A stretch of DNA of 64,000 nt from positions 1 through 64,000 of the forward strand of contig NZ_JACJRU010000029.1 in assembly GCF_014697425.1 (NCBI RefSeq), in the 5' to 3' direction. Position 1 is the first letter of the stretch. Each line of letters begins with the position of its first letter. Positions 1-8,364 of this stretch are shown in pieces. The translations under genes were made by a program, and so were the position numbers. The DNA comes from Nostoc sp. FACHB-110. Its GTDB lineage: Bacteria > Cyanobacteriota > Cyanobacteriia > Cyanobacteriales > Nostocaceae. The notes beneath the pieces were generated by a model, which worked only from the letters and a program-made list of their open reading frames with translations, was not told the origin of the DNA and made no database searches.

Positions 1-92
1 TTATCATTAACTAGAGCTTGTTGCGAATGGATGCTCTTTTTCTTTTACCACAAATTGCTACATTCTTTGTAAGATAAGCATTTTAGACCATT

Positions 93-911
93 TTGTCCCC
101 CCGCAAGGTTGTACCTACACCCAACGGAGATGTTTATATTGGCGAACAGCATCCGATAGTAATGGTAGCTGGCCCTTGTTCTGTTGAGAATGAGGAAATG
201 ATTGTTGAGACAGCTAAACGGGTAAAGACAGCCGGAGCCAAGTTTTTGCGTGGTGGAGCCTACAAACCCCGCACTTCTCCCTATGCTTTCCAAGGGTATG
301 GAGAGAGTGCGTTGGATTTGTTAGCAGCAGCGCGCGAAGCCACAGGTTTGGGGATCATCACAGAACTGATGGATGCGGCTGATTTACCAGCACTATCCAG
401 AGTGGCTGATGTCATTCAAATAGGGGCGCGCAATATGCAAAACTTCTCGCTGTTGAAAAAAGTAGGCGCGCAAGATAAACCTGTGCTACTCAAACGGGGG
501 ATGTCTTGCACAATTGACGAGTGGTTGATGGCGGCAGAATATATCCTGGCTGCGGGAAATCCGAATGTGATTCTTTGTGAGCGTGGTATTAGAACCTTTG
601 ATAGTAAATATGCTCGCAATACCTTAGATTTGTCAGTCATTCCAGTGTTGCGATCGCTCACTCATTTGCCAATCATGATCGACCCAAGTCATGGTACAGG
701 TAAATCGGAATACGTACCTTCGATGGCCTTTGCTGCGATCGCAGCTGGTACAGATGCTTTGATGATTGAAGTTCATCCTAATCCAGCTAGAGCCTTATCT
801 GATGGGCCACAATCTCTAACACCAGAAAAGTTTGATCGATTATCACAAGAAATGTCAATCATTGGCAAAGTTGTTGGACGTTGGCCTCAGCCTGCTTTAG
901 TTAATTGTTGA
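93..911 (+). CDS. aroF: 3-deoxy-7-phosphoheptulonate (DAHP) synthase, N-terminally short
   Basis: Condenses phosphoenolpyruvate and erythrose 4-phosphate to DAHP, the first step of the shikimate pathway (type I-beta family). The catalytic barrel looks complete: GPCSVE (residues 27-32), KPRTSPYAFQG (58-68), GARNMQN, LLKRGM, ILCERGIRTF and DPSHGTG are all present. The usual N-terminal ferredoxin-like regulatory domain of about 70-85 residues is missing: an in-frame TAG lies at 84-86, and the only early start is TTG at 93, with no clear ribosome binding site. Similarity to family members seems to begin only around VPTPNGD. It may be a natural short paralogue or a gene whose 5' part was lost or frameshifted; only 92 bases precede it here. 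The enzyme family is certain, the intactness is not. Confidence 0.85.
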   Translation: MSPRKVVPTPNGDVYIGEQHPIVMVAGPCSVENEEMIVETAKRVKTAGAKFLRGGAYKPRTSPYAFQGYGESALDLLAAAREATGLGIITELMDAADLPALSRVADVIQIGARNMQNFSLLKKVGAQDKPVLLKRGMSCTIDEWLMAAEYILAAGNPNVILCERGIRTFDSKYARNTLDLSVIPVLRSLTHLPIMIDPSHGTGKSEYVPSMAFAAIAAGTDALMIEVHPNPARALSDGPQSLTPEKFDRLSQEMSIIGKVVGRWPQPALVNC

Positions 912-1078
912 AATTAGTTGGGTATGTAGACTTTGTACAGGCTTTCTCTGGGGTGGGTGTAAGTAAGCAAAACACTTACACCCCACACCCAAAAGCTAGC
1001 CTCATGAAAAACGGGTACTTGTTTAATCCCATACAGCAATAAATTTTTTCACTACAAAAAATAGGAGGATAATTTTTC

Positions 1079-1570
1079 ATGGCAGACTCAGTTGATGCTG
1101 GTAATAACAATCCACCTACTGGTAATCTTGGTGAACTTCTTCGTCAATCACCCTTTGGTGTTTTACTCGAGATTCCAGGTGTGACGGAAGAAGATATAAT
1201 TCAAGCTTTTGGCAAAGCTACTGCTGGTATAGGCAACCCCTTTGGTAATGGGGATAACGCATCAAATCCAAACGAAGGCCCCTATGCTGGCAATCCCTTT
1301 GCTAACTTTGGTAATCCAAATGCCCCTGGTAGTCCCTTGACTGGCGGTGTCAATCCTTGGACTCCTATCAATCAGGTTGGTCAAGATCCTTTCAGTGGTG
1401 TTGGTAATCCTTTCGCAGGTGGTAGCGGTAATCCGTTTGCAAATGGCAATCCTTTCGGGGATGGTAGCAGCAACCCTTTCGCAGGTGGCAATGGTAATCC
1501 ATTCGCAAATGGTAATCCTTTTACAGGTGGCAATCCCTTCACTAGTGGTGGCGGCTTCCCATTTGCTTAG
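1079..1570 (+). CDS. NPF-repeat low-complexity protein
   Basis: A 163-residue protein that I do not recognise as a named family. Residues 1-50 contain a short non-repetitive segment (GELLRQSPFGVLLEIPGV then an acidic helix-like stretch); the remainder is Gly/Asn-rich and carries nine Asn-Pro-Phe motifs plus one DPF and a final FPF, mostly as GNPFxxG every 6-12 residues. No signal peptide, membrane segment or PEP-CTERM signal is visible. The start is well supported by AGGAGG at 1063-1068, 10 bases before the ATG. It lies 290 bases upstream of a second NPF-rich gene in the same direction, with a terminator-like hairpin between them. In eukaryotes NPF is the ligand of EH domains; no such role is implied here. 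Function unknown. Confidence 0.75.
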   Translation: MADSVDAGNNNPPTGNLGELLRQSPFGVLLEIPGVTEEDIIQAFGKATAGIGNPFGNGDNASNPNEGPYAGNPFANFGNPNAPGSPLTGGVNPWTPINQVGQDPFSGVGNPFAGGSGNPFANGNPFGDGSSNPFAGGNGNPFANGNPFTGGNPFTSGGGFPFA

Positions 1571-1600
1571 TAGCAGTAAGCAATAAATAAAATTTGTCTA

Positions 1601-1664
1601 AAAAACCGCAGTTAAACACAAATATTCCATATTTGATTATTTATGTTTAACTACGGTGTTTTTG
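1601..1664 (+). terminator. Long-loop hairpin followed by T-run
   Basis: The arms 1605-1618 and 1644-1657 pair at 13 of 14 positions (ACCGCAGTTAAACA with its near-complement) around a 25-base AT-rich loop, followed by GTTTTT. It sits 35 bases after the stop of the first NPF gene and probably ends its transcript, so the two NPF genes are likely separate transcription units. Confidence 0.6.
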
Positions 1665-1861
1665 GAATTAATTTATTAATCAAAAAGAAAAAAATGTTGT
1701 ACCTAGCAAAAAAGAAGTCATTGTTTATTACCTAAAAATATCTTAATTTGGATAAAAATATTGTTAATTATAAATCAAAATATTGCTTTATTAAAAACGA
1801 TTAAAAATATTTTTTTATTGTTATAAAAAATACTTGAATTCAAAATAGGAGATTAATGCTG

Positions 1862-3121
1862 ATGGAAGAGTCTGCTGTTAACCCCTTCGGTTCAGGTAAT
1901 CCCTTTCCTGGCAATAATGGCAGTCTGCCTCAGCCGCCTTTTGCAAACATATCAGATTTTGTGAAATATATACCTGAAGGTGTGAGTAATCCTTTTACTA
2001 GCCCTAGCACACTACCTGGTGGAATTAACCCGTTTGCAAGCGATGGTGGAAGTCGATTTGAACAGTTAATTTTTGGTCGCTTAAAGGGAATTCTCGGTGA
2101 AAACTTCTTTGATGGTAGTAATAAACCATTTGTAAATAGTGGTGGAAATCCTTTTAACTTAGGTACATCGCCTTTTAATGGAAATATTACGCCTGTTGGT
2201 AATAGTAATAAAGATTTTGGTGTAAATAACGCAACTATTGGAAATTTCAACTCAATTTATGGCAGTGAAAGTGCCACCATTGGTAATGGCAATTGGAACT
2301 TTAGCCGTAACAATACAACAATTGGTAATGGTAATTGGAAGTTCGGTAGTAACAACACAGTAATCGGTAATGGGAACTGGGCTTGGGACGATGGAACTGA
2401 TAATTCAACTTTAGGGAATGGTAATTGGCAATTTGGCCAAAAGAATCAAACTGTCGGTAATGGTAATTGGAACTTTGGTCAGGATAATACAACCGTTGGT
2501 AATGGTAACTGGCATTGGGATGAAGGAATTAATAATACAACTTTAGGGAATGGTAATTGGCAATTTGGTATCAGTAATAAAACCCTTGGCAATGGTAATT
2601 GGGATTTTGGAACTAACAATATAATTATTGGTAATGGTAATGTAGTTTTCGGCAGTGGTAATATAATTATTGGTAATGGTATTAGGTTGCTAGAGGGCAA
2701 TAACACAAAAATTGGTGTTACTAATAATGACATAAATTTCGATTCATTACTGCAAAACACCGAGAGCGATGTTAATAGTTTAATCAACTCCCTGGTTGGA
2801 ATATTTGGCAAAGATTTCACTAAATTAACTGGTAATTTTAATAGTTCTCAAACTCAGACTTTCGACAGATTAGTTCTTTCTAGAAATATTGATGGAAATA
2901 ACAGTAATATTTCTAATCAACTTGACCAGTTTTTTAACAAATTATTTGGTGGAATTCCATTCGATAAATTGCCTTATCAACCTGGAGATTTTCAATCTGT
3001 TCCAGAACCTTCAGCTGCAATACCACTAATAGTGTTTGGCTTTTTATTTTTGCTACTGTCTAAGTTCAAACTAAAAATATTGCCAAAAGGTAAGTCGGCT
3101 ACATATAGCATTTATAAATAA
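1862..3121 (+). CDS. PEP-CTERM surface protein with NPF motifs and 14-residue GNGNW repeats
   Basis: Three parts are visible. Residues 1-100 hold five NPF motifs, like the upstream neighbour. Residues about 120-290 are a tandem array of 14-residue units, consensus xTxGNGNWxFGxxN, in which every third unit is 16 residues long (WAWDDG or WHWDEG), giving a 44-residue higher-order repeat (14+14+16). The C-terminus has a PEP-CTERM signal: VPEP, a hydrophobic stretch (AAIPLIVFGFLFLLL) and a basic tail (SKFKLK), which directs exosortase-dependent sorting to the cell surface. No convincing classical signal peptide is seen at the N-terminus, which is unusual for an exosortase substrate. ATG at 1862 is preferred to 1856 because AGGAG at 1847-1851 is then 10 bases away, the same spacing as in the upstream gene. 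Probably an extracellular matrix or sheath protein; function unknown. Confidence 0.8.
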   Translation: MEESAVNPFGSGNPFPGNNGSLPQPPFANISDFVKYIPEGVSNPFTSPSTLPGGINPFASDGGSRFEQLIFGRLKGILGENFFDGSNKPFVNSGGNPFNLGTSPFNGNITPVGNSNKDFGVNNATIGNFNSIYGSESATIGNGNWNFSRNNTTIGNGNWKFGSNNTVIGNGNWAWDDGTDNSTLGNGNWQFGQKNQTVGNGNWNFGQDNTTVGNGNWHWDEGINNTTLGNGNWQFGISNKTLGNGNWDFGTNNIIIGNGNVVFGSGNIIIGNGIRLLEGNNTKIGVTNNDINFDSLLQNTESDVNSLINSLVGIFGKDFTKLTGNFNSSQTQTFDRLVLSRNIDGNNSNISNQLDQFFNKLFGGIPFDKLPYQPGDFQSVPEPSAAIPLIVFGFLFLLLSKFKLKILPKGKSATYSIYK

Positions 3122-3276
3122 TAAGATACCCCATTTCTTCTTTAAGTCGGGTATCTGAGCCTTTGTCGTTCAAAGATGGGTTTGCTTGTTGACTTTGGTC
3201 GTATACTACAACGTCGGAAACTTTTTGTAATTAGTGCTGTCTATCAGACTAATACATTAGTTTATCAGGAATTTAT

Positions 3277-4215
3277 ATGCGATCGCCTATCGTAATCGGT
3301 ACAGGTTTACTTGTATCTTTAATTTTGAATGCTCAAGTATTCGCGCAATCTACAGTAAAGCTACCACAGCTAACTGCCCAAACACCTACTCAACAAATCT
3401 TAAAGCAAAATACTCAAAAACTGCGTTCAGGTACTATTACTTTGCAAAGAACAGCCTGTTTTGGTACTTGCCCAATTTATAAAATCACTATCTTTCCTGA
3501 TGGTAGAGTAGTCTACGAAGGAGAGCGTTTTGTTAAAGTTGTCGGTAAAAGAACTGCCAGAATTAGTCCTCAAGCTGTCAGAAAATTAGTTGCAGAATTT
3601 GACAAGCTCAATTATTTTTCGCTATCTGATAACTATCAAGGTGGGCCTACAGATCAGCCTTCAGCAATCACCTCTCTAACTATCGGTAAACAACAAAAAA
3701 CTGTTAATCATTATCTCGGCTCACCCAATGCATCGCAAGCATTAACAGCTTTAGAAAATAAAATAGATGCTGTTGTTAATTCTCAGCGTTGGATTGGTTC
3801 AAAAAATGACCCAGCACCAAATCCTCTTGATGCAAATTCCACTCAACTAAAAGTTAATCGCCAGTTGTGGAATCAGCAAAAGTTGAAAGATTATAGCTTT
3901 ACATTCAGCAGAAGTTGTTTTTGTGTACCCAAAGCTACCCAACCAGTAGTAATTACAGTTCGCAATGGTCAAGTTGCTTCTATTACTGCTGTCAACAACA
4001 AAGAACCAGTTGATGCAGAATTATTCCAACAATATAATTCAATTCCTAAATTGTTTGGCATAATTGAGGATGCAATTTCTAGAAAAGCAGCTAGTCTTCA
4101 AGTTACATATAATCCTAAACTTGGCTATCCTACGCAAATCAATATCGATTACAATCAACAAATCGCTGATGAAGAATTATTCCTCACCATTAGCAATCTG
4201 CAACCATTGAATTAA
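3277..4215 (+). CDS. Secreted DUF6438/DUF6174 protein
   Basis: A 312-residue protein with an N-terminal signal peptide (hydrophobic core then VFAQS cleavage-like site near residue 24). Residues about 55-150 match the DUF6438 pattern (tract beginning RTACFGTCPIYKITIFPDG), with paired cysteines in CFGTCP. Residues about 190-310 match DUF6174, with a second cysteine pair in SRSCFCVPK and the typical TYNPKLGYPTQINID. Both domains occur in secreted or periplasmic proteins of unknown function. An AGGA lies about 8 bases before the ATG. It is followed by a clear terminator at 4241-4275, so it is a single-gene unit. Confidence 0.75.
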   Translation: MRSPIVIGTGLLVSLILNAQVFAQSTVKLPQLTAQTPTQQILKQNTQKLRSGTITLQRTACFGTCPIYKITIFPDGRVVYEGERFVKVVGKRTARISPQAVRKLVAEFDKLNYFSLSDNYQGGPTDQPSAITSLTIGKQQKTVNHYLGSPNASQALTALENKIDAVVNSQRWIGSKNDPAPNPLDANSTQLKVNRQLWNQQKLKDYSFTFSRSCFCVPKATQPVVITVRNGQVASITAVNNKEPVDAELFQQYNSIPKLFGIIEDAISRKAASLQVTYNPKLGYPTQINIDYNQQIADEELFLTISNLQPLN

Positions 4216-4240
4216 TTTAGTAATTCTCAACTTATTTGAA

Positions 4241-4275
4241 GTGACGCGATAGATTAAAATCGCGTCGCTTTTTTA
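4241..4275 (+). terminator. Intrinsic terminator after the DUF6438/6174 gene
   Basis: Stem GTGACGCGAT (4241-4250) pairs with ATCGCGTCGC (4259-4268), one G-T wobble, eight-base loop, followed directly by a T-run (TTTTTTAT). Confidence 0.8.
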
Positions 4276-4292
4276 TATCATTTCTTGATGAA

Positions 4293-4412
4293 TAGGACTT
4301 ACGCAAAAAAACTCTCAAACTCTCATTTCTCCGTGAACTCTGCGTCTCTGTGGTAGCCTGCGGCAAGCCGCTATCGCGTCTACGATTTTTCGTAGGCTGT
4401 GCGTAAGTCCTA
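4293..4412. repeat. MITE-like element, perfect 13-bp inverted termini
   Basis: A 120-bp element bounded by TAGGACTTACGCA and its exact reverse complement. The interior contains a GTGAACTCTGCG segment and a GCGGCAAGCCGC palindrome. Related copies in this window are at 25473-25637 (opposite orientation), 52535-52653, 57373-57480 and, with a nested insert, 15142-15426. No coding capacity. Confidence 0.8.
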
Positions 4413-4572
4413 ATGAAGATGCAATTTATGGCTTTTTGTAGAGATATCGTATGTATATTTAATCTTTAATTTGGTAAAAAATAAGTATACAAACCAGATA
4501 TTTGTTATATGTTTTCTTGGGCAATTAATTGTAATAATGCAATGAATTTAGACTAATGGAACCCAATTTTTT

Positions 4573-6375
4573 TTAGTTAGGTTCAATTAGTTTTAGGTCG
4601 TAAAAGTTCCAAAATGTTCCTATCAGGGCAGAGTGTTCAATACCTTGAATCCGATTTCGGACTGCCACCATTGATAAAGGGTTGACTAGATAAATAAATG
4701 GCAGATACTCCTGAGTAAGGTGTTGAGTTTCTGCATAAATAGCTTTGCGTTTTGTTTCATCTGCTTCTGAAGTTGCTTGCATATATAAATCACCAATTTT
4801 CTGTTCCCAGGCTGCTATTTCTCGCCCAGTTATTGGCGTTTGTCCTGGTGGGGATGGTGAATTGAAAAAGTGCCAACCAGCATCAGGAAACCAAACATTA
4901 GCCCAATCATTGGGTTCTTGACCGACTGCTACATCAAGTAATTGACACTCCCAATCAAAAGTTTGAGTTAATTTGTTAATGAAAATGTTAGTAGCTACAG
5001 GATTAAAATCAATAGTTATGCCAAGGTCACGCAAATTTTCTTTGATAATTACTCCCATTGACTGTAAGATATTATTACTAGCATTTGTTGTGAGAATAAA
5101 GCGAACAATATTTCCTTTATCGTCTAATAGTTGACCTTGATTGTTATATTTAAATCCGGCTTTTAGAAGTAGTTCTTTGGCTTTTTGCAGGTTATATTCA
5201 TAGACTTTTAAGCCTGATTCAATCGGTAAATGATATTTGCTTTGTATTGCGATGGGTGAATTTTGTAGTTGACCTAATCCTCTATAGATATTGTTGAGGA
5301 TTTGTTGGCGATTAATTGAATATGCGATCGCTTGTCTAAATTCTGTTTGATTAAACCATTGAGACTTGATTGGATCGACCAATGGTTTGCCATTTCTACT
5401 ACCTTTATTGAGATTAAAAGTAATAGCACTTGAACCTATAGAAAGACCGCCATTATAAATAGTAAACTTTCCTTTGCCTTCTTCATGTTTTAGTAATGAA
5501 AAGTAATTTGTATTCACATTGATGTAATCCAATCCACCAGAGCGGAATTGCATTAAGGTAGTATCTTGATTGGGAATAATTTGGGCAATTATACGTTCAA
5601 TATAAGGTTGGGAATTGCCTTGAGCATCTTTACGCCAGTAATAAGGATTTTTCCGAAAAATTATTCGTTGGCTAGGAGCATAAGATTCTATGGTGTAAGG
5701 GCCGTTGACAATAATTTTTTCTGGTGGGGTATCTGTTCCCCAAGTCGATAGAAATTTAGGTCTACCTTCTTTGTCTTTTTGCTTAACACTTTCTCTGAAG
5801 ATATGGGCTGGTAAAATTTCTAGTCTCGTTGCTCTGATAAATGGCGCAAATGCTTCAGGTAATGTAAATTCAACACGCAAATCATCTAATTTACGTACTT
5901 TGGGAAATGTACGATTTTTGCCAATCAAAAAGAGGTCTTTAGCATAAGTAGGAATAGCTGGATTGGCATAAATTTCATTGTAAGTAAACACTACATCTTC
6001 TGCAGTTAGTGGCTTACCATCTGACCATTTCAGACCTTTACGGAGGGTAAAAATGAATTGTTTTTTATCTGGTGAAGTTTGCCAAGATTGGGCTAGACAA
6101 GGTTCAATTTCTCCTTGCCCATTTTCTTTAACTAATCCTTCATAGTTAAATAGTAAAGTATAAGCTGATTCGATGATTAAAGCGGGGTTAAAAGTTGTGG
6201 GTTCAGTTGGGACAGGAAGAATAATTTGAGATACTGGGGCTGCTTGATTTATTAAGTTGATTTGATTGGAGATAATTATAGCGATCGCACTTACAAACAC
6301 TAGAAGAATTACTAGCCAACGATGACGTATTAAAGTAGAAATTTTATGATTTTTTAATACCTTCAAATACGACAT
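4573..6375 (-). CDS. ABC transporter peptide-binding protein (SBP family 5)
   Basis: A 600-residue extracellular solute-binding protein of the OppA/DppA/AppA family, which captures peptides or similar ligands in the periplasm for an ABC importer. An N-terminal membrane anchor (hydrophobic segment LVILLVFVSAIAIII) precedes the binding domain; family hallmarks are LRKGLKWSDGKPLTAEDVVF, VNGPYTIE and the two-lobe core up to the C-terminal YLPFIYLVNP. The frame stays open to a TTG at 6477 overlapping the upstream gene, but ATG at 6375 has GGAG nine bases before it and places the anchor near the N-terminus, so I chose it. No permease or ATPase genes lie nearby; the gene follows ylqF on the same strand and may be co-transcribed. 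Confidence 0.85.
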   Translation of the reverse strand: MSYLKVLKNHKISTLIRHRWLVILLVFVSAIAIIISNQINLINQAAPVSQIILPVPTEPTTFNPALIIESAYTLLFNYEGLVKENGQGEIEPCLAQSWQTSPDKKQFIFTLRKGLKWSDGKPLTAEDVVFTYNEIYANPAIPTYAKDLFLIGKNRTFPKVRKLDDLRVEFTLPEAFAPFIRATRLEILPAHIFRESVKQKDKEGRPKFLSTWGTDTPPEKIIVNGPYTIESYAPSQRIIFRKNPYYWRKDAQGNSQPYIERIIAQIIPNQDTTLMQFRSGGLDYINVNTNYFSLLKHEEGKGKFTIYNGGLSIGSSAITFNLNKGSRNGKPLVDPIKSQWFNQTEFRQAIAYSINRQQILNNIYRGLGQLQNSPIAIQSKYHLPIESGLKVYEYNLQKAKELLLKAGFKYNNQGQLLDDKGNIVRFILTTNASNNILQSMGVIIKENLRDLGITIDFNPVATNIFINKLTQTFDWECQLLDVAVGQEPNDWANVWFPDAGWHFFNSPSPPGQTPITGREIAAWEQKIGDLYMQATSEADETKRKAIYAETQHLTQEYLPFIYLVNPLSMVAVRNRIQGIEHSALIGTFWNFYDLKLIEPN

Positions 6376-6466
6376 CTGCCACCACTCCGCTATTGCTGTT
6401 TCAGCAGCTTGAAATAACAAGCTATTAGCATCTTCTAATAAAGCTGGTATTTTGTCAGCATGGGGA

Positions 6467-7357
6467 TTATGACGCAATACCGTAGGGAACTTCTAGCGGC
6501 ACTGGCCCTAATAAACCCTTACGGAAATCTGTCAAAAGTTGTCTTGCTGTTCGCTCAACATCACCTTGGTAACGATGCGCTGCTAAAGCTTCTAGATATG
6601 ATTCTCCTGTATAGGATGTAGATTCTAGTTTGTAACGTAACTCGAATGGTGATTCTGGTAGCAAATTATTTTCTGTAATATGAATTTCATTGAGAAAATC
6701 TACTAGTGCTGATGCTACTAACTGGTTATCATAAGCTGCTTGGCCAATGTCATCACAAATGGCTAGTTTCAAGGCTGCGGCTTGATTTTCTAATCGAGAA
6801 GGAATGACACCAGGTGCATCCAGCAATTCTAGCTGCTCGGATATTCGTACCCAACGTAGTTGCCTTGTAACACCTGGACGCGCAGCACTTTCTACGACGC
6901 GCCGTCCCAACAGGCGGTTGATTAAGGCTGATTTGCCCACGTTGGGAAAACCAATGACAACCGCACGCACAGGACGAGGTAACATTCCCCTATCGCGTCT
7001 TCTTTGATTGAGTTCTACTCCGGCGGCTTGCGCTGCTTTGGCTATCGCCGTGACACCTTGCCCCTGTTGAGCATTGGTAAAATAAGGCACTTCACCTTTA
7101 CTTTTAAACCAATCTGTCCAGAGCGATCGCATTTGGGGTGTAATCATATCTAAGCGGTTGATTACCAAAATCCGCGTTTTATTCCCTACCCATTCCCCTA
7201 TTTGCGGATGGTTTGTCGCTAAGGGAATACGTGCATCGCGTACTTCTAAAACTACATCTACTAGCTTTAGCTGTTCTTTGAGATTCTTTTCCGCTTTAGC
7301 AATATGGCCTGGATACCATTGGATTAAATTTAATTTGTAATTGTTTGTGATAGCCAT
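6467..7357 (-). CDS. ylqF: Ribosome biogenesis GTPase YlqF (RbgA)
   Basis: A circularly permuted GTPase that assists late assembly of the 50S ribosomal subunit. The motif order G4-G1-G3 is seen: NRLD at residues 67-70, GFPNVGKS at 136-143, a G2 threonine near 164, and DAPG at 180-183; WYPGHIAKA near residue 14 is the family signature. NRLD replaces the usual NK/TxD, a substitution common in this family. ATG at 7357 is preferred over TTG at 7363. Its stop lies inside the long open frame of the downstream SBP gene, suggesting transcription together. Confidence 0.92.
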   Translation of the reverse strand: MAITNNYKLNLIQWYPGHIAKAEKNLKEQLKLVDVVLEVRDARIPLATNHPQIGEWVGNKTRILVINRLDMITPQMRSLWTDWFKSKGEVPYFTNAQQGQGVTAIAKAAQAAGVELNQRRRDRGMLPRPVRAVVIGFPNVGKSALINRLLGRRVVESAARPGVTRQLRWVRISEQLELLDAPGVIPSRLENQAAALKLAICDDIGQAAYDNQLVASALVDFLNEIHITENNLLPESPFELRYKLESTSYTGESYLEALAAHRYQGDVERTARQLLTDFRKGLLGPVPLEVPYGIAS

Positions 7358-7711
7358 ATTCAATCAATTAGCGTGTGGGGAGTTCTTCAAGGGTAGAGGT
7401 TTAAAAATCATACAGTCAAGAGATGAGACTTTTGCAGAAATCAGATGATGCTTACTCAACTGATGGCTTCCACCCCTAAACTAAAAGCCTAACTTCCCAC
7501 TCCCTAAATCCTTAGGGGGATGGATAATACTGCACATTGATAAACTTGTAAATCACCCGATTGGGCTAACCTAATGGGCGATGTTTTGAAGATATTACTT
7601 ATTATAAATTGTGAAGTCTAGAGAAAATCTAGATTTCAGGATGAATATTCACTCCTAAACCAAATTTGCAGACTAAGCTACTTTCATTAACTCCCACACT
7701 TGGTTGAAATT
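7358..7711. other. Intergenic region without a recognised gene
   Basis: Divergent upstream region of ylqF (leftwards) and the small hypothetical gene at 7712 (rightwards). Promoters for both are presumably here. I see short inverted sequences (for example around TCTAGAGAAAATCTAGA near 7617) but no RNA gene or open frame worth calling. Confidence 0.4.
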
Positions 7712-8035
7712 ATGGTTGAAATTAAACAAATCGTCCAGCAAGCTTTCCGCAATGGTTATTTAAGTACGGCCGAGCAGAACCAGATCCAAGCTTTATTGCG
7801 GACAAATTATGATTCAGAAGATTTAGATGCTTTTATTATTTTGCAACGCGCGATCGCTGCTGGGGAACTTCAGCGAGAGCCACATCGTCGCAAAGCTTCT
7901 AACTCTATCCATAATCAGGATACCGCATCCAACATTAAACTAGCTTATAAAATTGCCGCAGAACTGGCCTATACAGCAGCACTAGCTTTGTCTCTGCCCA
8001 AAAATACACCAGACCAGCCTTCTTTAGGGGCGTAA
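7712..8035 (+). CDS. Small conserved cyanobacterial hypothetical protein
   Basis: A 107-residue soluble protein beginning MVEIKQIVQQAFRNGYLST, followed by a helical segment with AEQNQIQALL and a later Ala-rich helix. The first 45 residues resemble a short helical module that I recall in many Nostocales proteins of unknown function (xxVKQIVxxALxxGYLxxxxxxxLxxLL). ATG at 7712 is chosen over TTG at 7700 because the extension merely duplicates VEIMVEI. Function unknown. Confidence 0.6.
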   Translation: MVEIKQIVQQAFRNGYLSTAEQNQIQALLRTNYDSEDLDAFIILQRAIAAGELQREPHRRKASNSIHNQDTASNIKLAYKIAAELAYTAALALSLPKNTPDQPSLGA

Positions 8036-8364
8036 ACAACTAAAGCTTAAAAGGCAACAATTTGCTTTGAATTCATTCTCAGCACTTTGCTATATATCAG
8101 CTTCCCAAGGTTGGCTTGCGGAAGCATCCACTGAGCAGATGCAATAATTAGACAATCATTAAATTTTGACAGATCAAGCAGACTCAAACACAGAATACTG
8201 AAAACAAGAAACTCCTTTGGTATCAGCCTTAGCAACAACTAGAACAAAAATTTTTAATCCTTAACAAAGTCAGAGATACTTTACAAACACAGTATAAAGA
8301 ATTGGCAGCATTGGATAAAGAGAGTGAACAATAACCATAGCTGAACTTTGAGGTTTGCTAATCT
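8036..8364. other. Intergenic region with possible decayed coding remnant
   Basis: No intact gene. On the plus strand, codons from about 8234 to 8333 read as a hydrophilic, coiled-coil-like tail (KVRDTLQTQYKELAALDKES then a stop), with no start codon, suggesting the 3' end of a lost gene. The minus-strand frame at 8047-8238 has no supporting features. Confidence 0.3.

Noticed and set aside
1347..1586. Second plus-strand frame inside the NPF gene
   Set aside because: Produced by the repetitive DNA of the NPF gene; no ribosome binding site.
8047..8238. Minus-strand 63-codon frame
   Set aside because: TTG-started, no domain, no ribosome binding site, lies in a region that looks like decayed coding DNA on the other strand.
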